Assembly: GCF_026586675.1 (NCBI RefSeq)
Contig: NZ_JAODIX010000050.1
Coordinates: forward strand, 1-35,917
DNA from: Halorubrum yunnanense
GTDB taxonomy: Archaea > Halobacteriota > Halobacteria > Halobacteriales > Haloferacaceae
Direction: 5' to 3'
Length of the DNA stretch: 35,917 nt
The position numbers were made by a program, and so were the translations under genes. Positions 24,465 to 33,258 of the stretch are shown here, piece after piece. The notes below the pieces were generated by a model. That model searched no databases. It had not been told where the DNA came from and saw nothing but the letters and a program-made list of their open reading frames with translations. Numbering within the stretch: the stretch's first letter is position 1; each line of letters begins with the position of its first letter.

Positions 24465-24994
24465 CCCGCTAAGATCTCGCTGAGTCTGCCGTTCGGGAGT
24501 GGCAACTCTATTCAGGAGCGCTAAAATCCATACAATTTCGTACGCTTGTCCGGTAGTTCAACTCAGAGATTCAAAAACGGTCCTTGAGTGGTGAGAATAA
24601 CCATGAATAGATGGCGATTTAACTCAAAACTAGCTCATCCTCCGAGACTGTGGTTAGAACGCAACCGAGGATTCCGTATCGCGATATACACTATACAAAC
24701 AGACGAAACGCGGTGTCTACCCGAAACACCCCACTATCGAAGTGTATCTCACGGGCTTTTACCCCTGCTTCGAGGCGGGAGGATCGACCTGCTCGCGGGT
24801 GTGAGAGCGGCGGACACCGGGTTTCCGGTGAGTGTATGTACAGATTTCGAGATTAACCAGACTATCTCGAACACTGACCCCATCATCCTCACCGTCCTGC
24901 GGTTTCAGTCTTAACCAACAGCCGGCAGTTCTACCACCGGTTGTTGGTTAAGACTGAGCAGAGCGGCATTCCCGGACCACACGGATCGGTGTGT
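24465..24994. other. Non-coding stretch after the transposase
   Basis: No supportable gene is seen; the plus-strand open frame at 24588-24914 lacks family features and has poor composition. It contains a small hairpin (CACCGG/CCGGTG near 24818-24833) and the strong inverted repeat described separately. It may include the unrecognised right end of the transposon. Confidence 0.4.
24906..24956. repeat. Strong 20-bp inverted repeat
   Basis: CAGTCTTAACCAACAGCCGG (24906-24925) and its complement (24937-24956) match at 19 of 20 positions with an 11-nt loop. It lies 38 bp before the small zinc-ribbon gene. It could be a transcription attenuator or terminator hairpin, a recombination site, or a relic transposon end. 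The symmetry is far beyond chance; the role is unknown. Confidence 0.75.
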
Positions 24995-25156
24995 ATGGGC
25001 GAGATCTTCCGTGTCAACTGCCCGGGCTGTGGACAAGAGAAGGGCCCGATCACGACGCACCCCGGCACCGTCGGCATCCACTGCTCGTGCGGGATCACCG
25101 CAACTGTCGACATCGGCGCGCAAGAAATCGATGAATGGTGGGAGCGGGAAGACTGA
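24995..25156 (+). CDS. Small zinc-ribbon protein
   Basis: A 53-residue protein with two cysteine knuckles, VNCPGCGQEKGP and GIHCSCGITATVD, spaced as in rubredoxin-like zinc ribbons, and an acidic end EIDEWWERED. It is cytoplasmic and could bind nucleic acid or a protein partner. The ATG at 24995 was chosen because the in-frame upstream codons fall in the inverted repeat. Small zinc fingers like this are frequent in haloarchaea and mostly uncharacterised. Confidence 0.6.
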   Translation: MGEIFRVNCPGCGQEKGPITTHPGTVGIHCSCGITATVDIGAQEIDEWWERED

Positions 25157-25208
25157 CCTACCGCAGGTCGACACCCACGTTTATTCTTCACGCCGGGCAG
25201 AATATGGT

Positions 25209-25373
25209 ATGAGCCGTGAAGCCCCGGCCGACGCTGACAAGGTCTCGGACGAGGAGCTCACCGAGCTGCTTGCCGATGCTGAGGGGACGACGCCCGAGGA
25301 GATTGAGCACGGCGCTTTCGAACTCGAGATCGCACCGCCTGAAGGAGCTACCATCGTCGACGTCGACGAGTAA
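25209..25373 (+). CDS. Small acidic protein of unknown function
   Basis: A 54-residue protein (MSREAPADADKVSDEELTEL then LADAEGTTPEEIEHGAFELE) with very high Asp/Glu content and a helix followed by a short strand. A TATA-like TTTATTC lies about 30 bp before the ATG, consistent with a leaderless gene. No domain is recognised. Codon use is typical of the genome, so it is probably real. Confidence 0.5.
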   Translation: MSREAPADADKVSDEELTELLADAEGTTPEEIEHGAFELEIAPPEGATIVDVDE

Positions 25374-25923
25374 CACTGCTATTTCGAGGTTTCTTCAGTA
25401 TCACTGAGCAATGGCTATAGCTGGATCCATCGAGTGGCGGTTCTATCCTCAGAAACAACCCAGATCGGCCAGATATTGGCCACCGTTGACAGTCGCCCCA
25501 CAGGAAAGGAAATTCACTGGGGAGAATAAAGACGGCATTCACGCCGCTTGATCCTCTAGTTGAGAGCTTAGAGTCTGCGACTCAAACTCACCTTTCCGTT
25601 TATACACCGTCTCAGCCGCCATTTTCGGCCGATAAAGTGTTAGATGCTCAATATTCAAAGCCGAGTAAACACGTACGTCTCCTCGAGATACTGTTCAACC
25701 ACTTTTTTGACACCGCTCCTGCCGTTCCCACGAAGCATCCAGTTGTAACCTCACAGAGCGGGAAGTTCTCACTCTCACTTGCTTGCGGCCTTTCCTGTGG
25801 TTCGTAGCTGCCGCCATTTGACTCCGGTAAATGAGTGGCCTATCCTGTCTAGCGCGATTATCCCTGTTGCGGGATGTGTAACACGGCCTCCAGCTATTTA
25901 CCAGAGAGAAAACGACTTCCGAT
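25374..25923. other. Intergenic stretch without a supportable gene
   Basis: About 550 bp of lower-GC sequence. Open frames on both strands are short or of poor composition. A minus-strand tail of 24 codons (AAETVYKRKGEFESQTLSSQ) may be a scrap of an old gene. I see no RNA gene or repeat. Confidence 0.4.
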
Positions 25924-26832
25924 ATGGAACGCAAAGCGCTCGCAGCGCTCTGCCTACTGGCGCTGGTGGCGCTCGCAGGCTGCTCAGCAACGGGATCGGT
26001 GTCGATGGAGACCGCGGACGACGCGGAGATAGCAGAAGCCGCCAGCCGGCCGGCTGTCGTGGACAGTCCGGCTCCCGACGAACGGAGGGTGGTCCGGGAG
26101 GCGATCGAAAATGGCTCGGGGACAGCCACAGCTACCGGTCCGCCGGTCAAACGGGGACTGCCGCTCGCATATGGGGACCGCTACTACGAGATCGACTGGA
26201 ACGTCACCGGCACCGGGCCCGGGACCGCGTTCGCCGTCGGCGTCGATCTCAACGGGACGGCGCCAGCCGACGAGACAGTTGACTTCAATGAGCTCTCCGA
26301 GCGTGACCGCCAGCTACTGGGTAATCTACTCACAGCTATGAGCGAGCGCGAGTCCCGACTCAGGCCCGGCCCCGAAATCGCCATTCCCGAGGAGTACACG
26401 ATGGCGGAAACCAACGAGAGCGTGTTGTTGTCTGGTGAGTACAGCGCCGTTCGGCACAACGGCACCGTCTACCCCTTCGTGCTGGAGGAACGTAGAGAGG
26501 TGACGTTGACCCGGTACCGTTACACCGTCAGCGGGGTCGCCGACAGCACTAGCGCGTACGCGCAGCAACTTCGCGATGAGCACCTATTCAGGCTGTCAGG
26601 GCTCTCGGAAGCCGAGCGGTCGGTGGTGAACGAGGCGATCGACGGCGTCTATTACGCCGAGGACACCGACGACGAGTCATTCCGGTCGCTAATGGACCAA
26701 TTCTCGGCGGAGTCGGCGATTGAGGCTGACAGCTACGATGGCACCTGGCTGGTGCGCTACGATGGGGAGGTGTACACCGCGGACCTTTCGTACGGGGGGT
26801 TTAACCAGAGCGAGCGGCCCGTTACCGGGTGA
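25924..26832 (+). CDS. Lipoprotein of unknown function
   Basis: A 302-residue secreted lipoprotein. The N-terminus is a signal peptide with a hydrophobic run (LAALCLLALVALAGCS) and a lipobox ending at Cys20, so the mature protein is probably lipid-anchored outside the membrane. The mature part has several NGT/NVT-type glycosylation sequons (NGSG, NVTG, NGTA, NGTV), common in haloarchaeal surface proteins. Two similar segments with the pattern YDG-x-W-VRYDGEVYTADLSY and AVRHNGTVYPFVLEE suggest an internal repeat. No enzymatic motif is visible. It stands alone between non-coding stretches. Confidence 0.75.
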   Translation: MERKALAALCLLALVALAGCSATGSVSMETADDAEIAEAASRPAVVDSPAPDERRVVREAIENGSGTATATGPPVKRGLPLAYGDRYYEIDWNVTGTGPGTAFAVGVDLNGTAPADETVDFNELSERDRQLLGNLLTAMSERESRLRPGPEIAIPEEYTMAETNESVLLSGEYSAVRHNGTVYPFVLEERREVTLTRYRYTVSGVADSTSAYAQQLRDEHLFRLSGLSEAERSVVNEAIDGVYYAEDTDDESFRSLMDQFSAESAIEADSYDGTWLVRYDGEVYTADLSYGGFNQSERPVTG

Positions 26833-27202
26833 TAACGGCTCCGCCTGCTCAGGGTGCCCACTACTCGGACGGTGCGCGACATCAAGGTCCCAGCGGACGC
26901 TTTTCGCGACCTACATTTACCTCGCCGGCCTCACCGTTGTCCATGATTGAGTAATACCCGTCGCAGGACGTATTGCTCTCGGTCAAGTTGTCACAGGATA
27001 TCTCACGGTCGGCCAGCACCGTCTCAAAGCATTCGAAGTGATCGTGGGCGACCGTGAGCTATCTCTTGAGGTTCTGCGCTGCCGTGAGTCTCAGTCTCGC
27101 TCTTGTGTAGAGCTGCGGAAAGACGATTTTACATTTTGTACACCTGCCGCCGTCCAGCGATCTGAGTCCTAGTTGGCGTAGTTAATTCGCTGTGGGTACA
27201 AC
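26833..27202. other. Intergenic stretch with a possible coding scrap
   Basis: On the minus strand 26882-27058 reads like a protein tail (TVAHDHFECFETVLADREIS, then SCDGYYSIMDNGEAG) but is closed by an in-frame TAG, with similar sequence beyond it. It may be a remnant of an unknown gene. Nothing else is supportable here. Confidence 0.25.
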
Positions 27203-27385
27203 TCAACGGTCCCTTTCCGTGTTTCTACGTAGAAGCGCCGGATCTCGCTCAAGCGCAGCCGTTGACACAGTCCCAACTACGTCGGCAATACTTCCAGAGT
27301 CGTACTAGGTCATCATGGCGATCAGTTGCTCAAACACTTCCTCAGAAACGGTGAGACTGGTGTATCTGTCCGACGGCGTTACCAA
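27203..27385 (-). pseudogene. Remnant of a small antitoxin-like protein with an in-frame stop
   Basis: The frame reads DRYTSLTVSEEVFEQLIAMM, then a TAG at 27305-27307, then YDSGSIADVVGTVSTAALER and DPALLRRN. This resembles the small VapB/CopG-like regulators of haloarchaea (a short strand followed by helices). A single change at the TAG would restore the frame. No clear start codon remains except a TTG. The rest of 27386-27679 is AT-rich and holds only the promoter region of the next gene. Confidence 0.4.
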
Positions 27386-27679
27386 ATTGCGGCAAATACG
27401 GATCAGCCTACGGTACGATGTTGACCTCAACTAGGGTTAAATCTCGGAAGTACGATTAGCCAATACAACGTGCTCCGTCGAAAAGTGGCGGTCAGTCTCT
27501 TACGTCCCATGTCCTAGTTCACACTCTCATAATATAGCGGCTTTCTATCGGATCAACACAGCAGATTATCGGTGTTTCTAGGTCTTCTATCCCGTTTCTA
27601 ACAATGTGTTATATGACATTACGAGACCACAATATCTAACATCTAATTAGTCATTAGTCCACGACATGGTGGTACTCAG

Positions 27680-28315
27680 ATGGATTTGAACAAGACTGAC
27701 CAGCTGATTTTAGCAAAGCTCAGAGAGGGGCGATGTACCCCCCGATATTTAGCCGATGAACTCAACCGAAACCAGTCATACGTGAGTCAACGACTACGAC
27801 ATCTTCAGAATGAAGGACACGTTGATCGTGTACATCGAGGGTTGTACCGCAGTGCTGCCGTTGACTCATCTCATGTTTCAGCTGAAGATCTGGTTGAATC
27901 GTATGAGCCAGCGGAATTAGTGTCCTCAGTTACCAACTGTAGTCAGCACGATGCTACTACTAATGAAGTGTTCCCAAAGCCGTCATCACTCTCGATCGAA
28001 TTCGGTACCGATGATGTCTCGACCGTAGTTTCACGTGTCTGTCAATCTGGAACGAGCGAAGAGCAACAAGTCTTGGAGTCCATCTTTCGCGATATCTTAT
28101 GGACACTCATTCAGGATGGCCAGATAACGGATCAAGAACTGCGCGCAGAAGTAAACCGCCTAACTGATATTGATGTCGTCGAATTTCGTGATATTCACCA
28201 ATATGAGACTGAGATCACGAACCAACTTTCAAGCCATCCTCAGATTTCTTTGAAACGTAACTCACTGTCGCAGGAGATAATCTATACTGGCGAATCACCG
28301 ATCCTCCGTTTATAA
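27680..28315 (+). CDS. Winged-helix DNA-binding protein, low GC
   Basis: A 211-residue protein. Residues 1-60 are a winged helix (LILAKLREGRCTPRYLADEL, NRNQSYVSQRLRHLQNEGHV). The C-terminal 120 residues are helical (EEQQVLESIFRDILWTLIQD) with no recognised effector domain. GC content and codon use are lower than in the flanking sulfur and arsenic genes, which suggests origin from a virus or another mobile element. It stands alone with AT-rich flanks. Confidence 0.7.
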   Translation: MDLNKTDQLILAKLREGRCTPRYLADELNRNQSYVSQRLRHLQNEGHVDRVHRGLYRSAAVDSSHVSAEDLVESYEPAELVSSVTNCSQHDATTNEVFPKPSSLSIEFGTDDVSTVVSRVCQSGTSEEQQVLESIFRDILWTLIQDGQITDQELRAEVNRLTDIDVVEFRDIHQYETEITNQLSSHPQISLKRNSLSQEIIYTGESPILRL

Positions 28316-28607
28316 TATCAGTTCACGTTCAGAATGAGCGTGACCGTGGTTACATTCAAATCGCAAGGGGGTTGTTTGACCAGTGTCAGAACTTTAGTAT
28401 TGTTGTCTAATGAACTCAACTGAGGGGAATCACATATCTAAAGGGGTGATCGAAATTAAGAAAACACACCATATTAATCCAGATTAATAACACATATGGC
28501 AGCAAACAGTCCAATTTTGATAGATAATTTAGAATACCCATCAATCCATTGGAATATGTGGAAAATATTATAATAATCCGGTTCTAACTTCTGGTCAAGG
28601 CGATAAC
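28316..28607. other. AT-rich intergenic region before the first HNH gene
   Basis: About 290 bp, markedly AT-rich compared with the rest of the window, with runs such as AATATTATAATAATCC. No ORF is supportable. A TATA-like element near 28567-28577 could serve the gene at 28608. An AT-rich DNA-unwinding segment is also possible. Confidence 0.4.
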
Positions 28608-29123
28608 ATGGAACCAGATGATCCACGACAACAGACCCTCCAGATGGATCGTGATACCTATGTTTGGGATACGGCTGAACACCTAGAAAAAATGTATTGG
28701 GACGACGAAATGACGCTTGAGGATATCGCGGAGAAGGCCGAGGTATCTATAACAACGGTCCATCGGCGAATGAAAAACCGCAAAGTCCCAACACGGGGAC
28801 CTGGACCATGGACCACTCACAGTACCTTCCGAACAAACACCGGTGGCAACGAGGAAGCTTCCGGATCACACGAATCAGTCGACATCCATCGGCTGGTAAT
28901 GATCGCTGAGTATGGGACAAAAGCTGTGTGTAACCGTGATGTTCATCATAGTACGAAGATCCCATTCGATAATCGCCCGAACAACCTCGAGTTGCTGTCG
29001 CATAGTGAACACACGACTCTCCATAACCGGTTGAAAAACCACCCTGAGGACCAAGCGACATTATTCAAGTTTGCATCTAATGGTGAAAATAAACCCAATT
29101 ATCTACAGCCACTAAACAAGTGA
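28608..29123 (+). CDS. HTH-HNH endonuclease-like protein
   Basis: A 171-residue protein. Residues about 35-65 form a helix-turn-helix (EMTLEDIAEKAEVSITTVHR RMKNR). The C-terminal part is HNH-like: DIHRLVMIAEYGTKAVCNRD, VHHSTKIPFDNRPNNLELLS, then HSEHTTLHNRL. The central His-His, Asn-x2 and final His match viral and homing HNH nucleases that carry a DNA-binding HTH. It is less GC-rich than the chromosomal-type genes. It sits upstream of the first copy of the repeat module, as another HNH gene sits upstream of the second copy. Confidence 0.75.
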   Translation: MEPDDPRQQTLQMDRDTYVWDTAEHLEKMYWDDEMTLEDIAEKAEVSITTVHRRMKNRKVPTRGPGPWTTHSTFRTNTGGNEEASGSHESVDIHRLVMIAEYGTKAVCNRDVHHSTKIPFDNRPNNLELLSHSEHTTLHNRLKNHPEDQATLFKFASNGENKPNYLQPLNK

Positions 29124-29194
29124 ACCACCCTAGCCACGGTGGCCCATGGTTTCCCGTAGATTAGTCGAGCACACTTGCCTATCATTAATCATAG

Positions 29195-29545
29195 CTTCGA
29201 GTCCCGACAGTCGTCAAGCGGTATCCTGAGAATGGCAAAGCGGTCATCGTCGCATGTTACAAGAACGCCAACGAGATCATCCTCGTCCCCCTTGAACAGC
29301 GGTTCGACCGGGCAGATGTCTACGGCTACAAACCTGGTGGGACGATCACAGGGCGGACCTTCGTCAAAGAGTACGGAATCGAGCATGACGAAACGGTTCG
29401 CTACCATCCGGAGTGGGATGACGACATCGGCGGCGAGCATGTTGATGGAGGCTTCCGAGTCGACCTTGATCAGGACGGCGAGGTCGTCAATACAGATGCG
29501 TCTGAAGCCGACAGCACCACCGACGGGTCTGAAGCTGCCGACTAG
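29195..29545 (+). pseudogene. 5'-truncated member of a duplicated small protein family (copy A)
   Basis: An open frame of 116 codons without a start codon, opening right after an in-frame TAG. It reads NGKAVIVACYKNANEIILVP, FDRADVYGYKPGGTITGRTF, VKEYGIEHDETVRYHPEWDD and ends in a Ser/Asp/Thr-rich tail. It aligns throughout with copy B near 34,900 (shared FxKE, TVRYxPEW, IGG, DLDxDGEV). About 25 residues at the N-terminus of copy B are missing here. I do not recognise the family; the alternating strands suggest a small beta-rich domain. It precedes tandem repeats and iterons, as copy B does. Confidence 0.6.
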
Positions 29546-30002
29546 CAGCTCCCGCACGACCATCGGGAGCCGGCCGTAGTCACAGCGTCGCCGCCCCCGA
29601 CCCTCCATTTGTTTCTCGCGAGAGCCCAACCTCTCGGAGACGCTAGCGGTGACGATCCCCAACTGATCACTGCCTGACGCAAGACAACCGACAGGCTCGC
29701 CCCACGCCGACCCACTCCTGAATACCCCCCCAGCCCCAACGATCTCCCACACGACTCCTAACCCACGCCTGTCTCACTCTCGACGCAAAACTATCGGATG
29801 GTTCTCTTCAGGCTCACTATCCACTGGCCGTTGAGGTACAAGAAGCGTGTCCTATACTCGCTCATCACCATCGAATCCCTCAAACTCGGAATCGCACTTC
29901 CGAGAGCGATATTATCGAGTTGCTGTTTCGACCCAGCGGGATGCGATCAGTTTCTGCTACCGATTTTCCCGCTTCAGCGATTCCTAACGCGGAAATGGAA
30001 AA
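29546..30002. other. C-rich non-coding stretch before the tandem repeats
   Basis: About 450 bp with C-runs on the plus strand and no supportable gene on either strand. Apparent open frames on the minus strand are shadows of the skewed composition. A degenerate first repeat unit may start near 29960. Confidence 0.4.
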
Positions 30003-30150
30003 CGACCCCCCGACTGTCGACGCAAAAATGACTCACAAATGGAGCGCGACCCCCCGACTGTCGAAACAAAAATGGCTCACGAATGGACCGCGACCCCCCG
30101 ACCCTCAATACAAGGCTAACACACGAGTAGAACGCAACCCCTCGACGAAG
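30003..30150. repeat. 44-bp tandem repeats
   Basis: CGACCCCCCGACTGTCGA-type units start at 30003, 30047 and 30091, with an exact 44-bp period. A fourth, worn unit starts near 30135 (CAACCCCTCGAC), and a vestige may precede at about 29959. Each unit also contains AAAATGRCTCACRAATGG. The GACTGTCGA core has partial dyad symmetry, as in protein-binding iterons. Its position is between copy A of the small protein family and the 12-bp iteron array. Confidence 0.85.
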
Positions 30151-30342
30151 TATTCTCAGCAAGCCACACCAATACTGACTCTCTAGCTCTCAGCTATCGA
30201 AGACCAACTTGTGCCAGCGCCCTCACACCCCACACCTCCCAAGTCAGCCTCACTCCTTTCGCGATAGCTACCGGCTCGATCACCCCACTACTCAGTGCTT
30301 CCTACCACATTTAGTATGATTTTCACAGCCCATCCGACCCTG

Positions 30343-30820
30343 TAAATACCAGACAGCACCGGGATTACGGTTGTCCGTATATAGTCTCGTAAATACCAGA
30401 CGCCACCGGTATTCGGCGGGTGCGTATTAATTAGCAAGTCCCGATCGCACGACCACCTGGCATTTGCCTATTTACCAGACGGCGGCATGATATGGCCTTC
30501 TCGTATATAGTCCCGTAAATACCAGACAGCACCGGTATTGCGGGGGTGTGTATTAACTCTCAGAACACGAGGTGCGACACGCGAACCACCAGCATAAATA
30601 CCAGACGGTGGCGTGATACGGCCGTCTCGTATATAGTCTCGTAAATACCAGACGGCACGGGGATTGCGGCATTCTGTATATAGCTAGTGATCTTGATTCA
30701 AATTCTCCAGTAATACCAGACGGCGTGGCGATTGACACCTCCTCTATTAATTTATGTATTATATCTATCTATTTCTGTAAATACCAGACGGCGGCGGGAT
30801 TACGGGGGTTCGTATATAGA
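30343..30820. repeat. Iteron array in a 126-bp higher-order repeat
   Basis: Eight copies of TAAATACCAGAC (two with small changes) start at 30343, 30390, 30469, 30516, 30595, 30642, 30711 and 30778. Spacing alternates 47, 79, 47, 79, 47, then 69 and 67, so pairs of iterons recur every 126 bp. Most are followed by GGCRSCGGKATT-like sequence and then CGTATATAG. All are in one orientation. This is typical of replication-initiator or copy-control binding arrays. The TATATA elements could also be promoters. No CDS is present. No Rep gene is seen in the window. Confidence 0.9.
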
Positions 30821-31059
30821 ATAGCACCCGCAAAATCGAGCGTCGTTGTTCAGCCATAAGCAGAGATAGCTTTAGAGGTCCTATAAAGCAATCTCCTACC
30901 CCCGTCGCAGTTCAGCCGAATTCACACAATTATCAGGGCAGATGAAGTTCAGTAGATAGTCGCGTAGCGAACGAGTCAGGGCGGAGCCGAGAAACGGACG
31001 CGGGAAAGAGGGGGAGACGGAGAGCGGACGAGGGGGAGACTATCAAGGATATGATAGTG

Positions 31060-31970
31060 GATGGAACCCTGCGTGAGCGGCGCAGAGAGACGGGGGCACG
31101 AGGCGATGAAGAGGGGCCGACGACAGGGGAGCAACAACCAACGGCGGGGCGACGGAACACCACCAGCATCGACGACAACACGAAACACCCGACCACCCGG
31201 AACGACGGACGAACCCAACCGGGATGACCGACGATCGGCACAACGAGAAAGCGAACCCGACGCTCGACGACGGACCACCAGCTGATCGATAGTACCCCAG
31301 AGGCGATCCGCGACACTACCAACAAGACCACTCCGACGGCGACAACTCGATGAGCGACGATAAGCGAGGACGGACCAGCAGGGACACCGACCAGCGACGA
31401 CCGGCGGAGACAACCCGACGGCCTGGAAGCGACACAACGACTTCGAACCACGACCACCATCGAGACCGGACCAGCAAGCGAGCGACGACGAGGGGGACCA
31501 CCGAGACGACACGACACCCGACGACGAACAGCGGCGGCGGGGCGACAACAGGAGAGAAGGGCCAGATCACGATGCGAGAGTGCGGGGTGGGGGGCGCGGT
31601 CGACGACGTCGAGAATCGCGGTTGCGATGTGAGCGGTGAGGGGTAGGTGTGCGGGGGACGCGATCGTGACTGTACCGAGCGGACAGCAACGGTGGGTGGT
31701 GGGGGCGACGACGACACCGAGACAGCGACACTACGGGGGCGACGAGGCGACGGGACCAGCAAGGACAACGACGACGTCGGCGGCGACCGAACAGCGAGAG
31801 CGAAGCGACGGTGGGGGTGGGGCGGCGACGACGAAGACCGCGATCCGAAACCGCCGCAGCGAGGGACAGCTATCGACGACCGTTCAGCAGGGGGACAGCG
31901 ATCGGCAGGGGGGCGAGAGAGGCGAGGGGTAGTGGGGGAGAAAGAAGAAGTGGAAGGCAAAGATTGATCC
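31060..31970. other. T-depleted non-coding tract
   Basis: The plus strand is almost without T: 19 of 480 bases between 31081 and 31560 (4%). The asymmetry continues more weakly to about 31970, apart from a T-containing island near 31570-31680. It is dominated by GACGA, CGACC and GGGG-type words. Because all stop codons on both strands need a T on this strand, all six frames stay open for long distances. None of the resulting proteins has credible composition (the plus frames lack hydrophobic residues; the minus frames are Ser/Arg/Val/Pro). It lies between the iterons and a ribbon-helix-helix gene. Confidence 0.8.
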
Positions 31971-32174
31971 CCCCGGATTGCCGTCGGCGGGTCGTTCAGG
32001 ACGGAGCCGATGTGGATGCTCAGGGCGGGGCCAGATGGCGGCGCGGGGGCGGGGAGTAGCCGGGGTCGGCAGAGGCTGAAAGTCCCAAGGAGTAGGCGCG
32101 AGCGAATCCCGGTTGATGTCCCAGAAAGACTCGCCCGGAAGGGGACTTACTACGTGGGAGCAAATCGAGTCGGT

Positions 32175-32585
32175 ATGGGAGACCAAATTAGCGCGATGGT
32201 AGATGAGGATCTGAACAGCATTCTCGAAGCGATGGCAAAGCACCATGACATCCCGAAGAGCAGAGTGATCGAGCTGCTCCTCCGAGAGGGGGTCCACGCA
32301 CGCGAGATGCGGTACCGCTACGAACAGATGGACGCAAAGCTCGATCACCTCATCGACAGCCTCAATGTGGGGTCGAGCGCAACGGACGCAGTCGAGGACC
32401 GATTCGAAACAGTCAGCGAACGGTCGTTGCCCGCCGGCGTCGCTGGTGTGGAGTTAGCCGACAGCCCACTACCGTACTTCCACAGCGCCGGGAGCTATCC
32501 AGATCGATCGGACGAGGAGGCAGCTGTCCGGGACCAGGTGTTCGACGAACGGGATGCGGTCGGGGCAGGGGATGACGACGACTGA
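32175..32585 (+). CDS. Ribbon-helix-helix-like DNA-binding protein
   Basis: A 136-residue protein. Residues 3-40 (QISAMVDEDLNSILEAMAKH then HDIPKSRVIELLLREGVHAR) fit a CopG/Arc-type ribbon-helix-helix with a short strand and two helices. A coiled coil follows (MRYRYEQMDAKLDHLIDSL), then an acidic, disordered tail ending in DDDD. I chose the ATG at 32175; the open frame extends upstream only because the T-poor tract lacks stop codons. Directly downstream of the iteron and T-poor region, it could be the copy-number or origin-binding regulator. That role is inferred. Confidence 0.7.
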   Translation: MGDQISAMVDEDLNSILEAMAKHHDIPKSRVIELLLREGVHAREMRYRYEQMDAKLDHLIDSLNVGSSATDAVEDRFETVSERSLPAGVAGVELADSPLPYFHSAGSYPDRSDEEAAVRDQVFDERDAVGAGDDDD

Positions 32586-32598
32586 TCGAGAGGGGGCG

Positions 32599-33015
32599 AT
32601 GAGCGATACAACAAGAACGAGTACTTCACACTGAAGCAGCTCGGCACCCCCACCATCTGATGGTGATCGGGAAGCCGAACACCTACACCACAGACGAGAG
32701 CGAGACGAACGTTTCAGTCGATCCCGAGGCACTCATCATCGTCGGCGAACCGACTCGAGAGAGGTGGGAGGCAGAAATGGCCGAGTTCACCCTCGACCAG
32801 ATCGAAGCGTACGAGGACGGCACTGCGCCCCACTTCGACGAGACCAACACCACTACGAGTACAACATCGGCGAGCTTCGAGAATACGACGGAACCGTCGT
32901 CGACGGGCTGACCGAAACCGACGCCGAAGCTGCTACCCCAGACCCCGGCAGTCCAGACGACGAATCGCCGACTCCCGAGAGGGACTGTCTCCCGGTAGCT
33001 GTGACTTCTCTGTAG
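32599..33015 (+). pseudogene. Frameshifted gene of an unknown plasmid protein
   Basis: Three coding-like pieces lie in successive frames. The first is YNKNEYFTLKQLGTPTI (to about 32657). The second is MVIGKPNTYTTDESETNVSV then LIIVGEPTRERWEAEMAEFT and LDQIEAYEDGTAPHFDET (32660 to about 32850). The third is HHYEYNIGELREYDGTVVDG and a Pro/Asp-rich tail ending at 33015. Together they would make a protein of about 135 residues. At least two indels are needed. I do not recognise the family. It follows the ribbon-helix-helix gene by 13 bp and may once have been its operon partner. Confidence 0.6.
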
Positions 33016-33027
33016 TGCGCTACAAGA

Positions 33028-33192
33028 ATGTTAGCTAGCGTGTATCGCGTCTGGTGGGCGGTGATCGGTCTGTGGAGTCTGTTTTTATTTCTCGATTTGG
33101 GTGAGGTGAACAGTCAAAAGGGAAGCACCGCACGGGAGAGAGCTCCCACAGAGCCGTCTCGATTTTCAACCAGTTTGCCGCTCGCGTCATAG
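33028..33192 (+). CDS. Possible small membrane protein
   Basis: A 54-residue frame starts MLASVYRVWWAVIGLWSLFL, a good single transmembrane helix, followed by a polar, Ser/Arg-rich tail (NSQKGSTARERAPTEPSR). The region is otherwise non-coding between a pseudogene and the HNH gene. There is no family evidence, so it could be chance. The Trp-rich hydrophobic helix is the only argument. Confidence 0.25.
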   Translation: MLASVYRVWWAVIGLWSLFLFLDLGEVNSQKGSTARERAPTEPSRFSTSLPLAS

Positions 33193-33258
33193 TGTGGACA
33201 CACACTGCCGGCAGGGTCCAGACGACCAGCCACGCGAGCGGCCATTCAACATCAACTA

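Noticed and set aside
22730-24580. Terminal inverted repeats of the IS4-superfamily element
   Set aside because: Comparison of about 110 bp on each side by eye gave no convincing inverted match, so element ends are not claimed.
24588-24914. Plus-strand open frame of 108 codons
   Set aside because: No family features, irregular composition and an internal hairpin. Better treated as non-coding sequence after the transposase.
30343-30820. CRISPR array
   Set aside because: The repeated unit is only about 12 bp with related, not unique, spacers of alternating 35 and 67 bp, and no cas gene is near. It fits iterons with a higher-order repeat instead.
30976-31960. Long overlapping open frames on both strands, up to about 214 codons
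   Set aside because: They result from the lack of T on the plus strand, which removes stop codons in all six frames. Composition is not protein-like and none has a recognisable motif.
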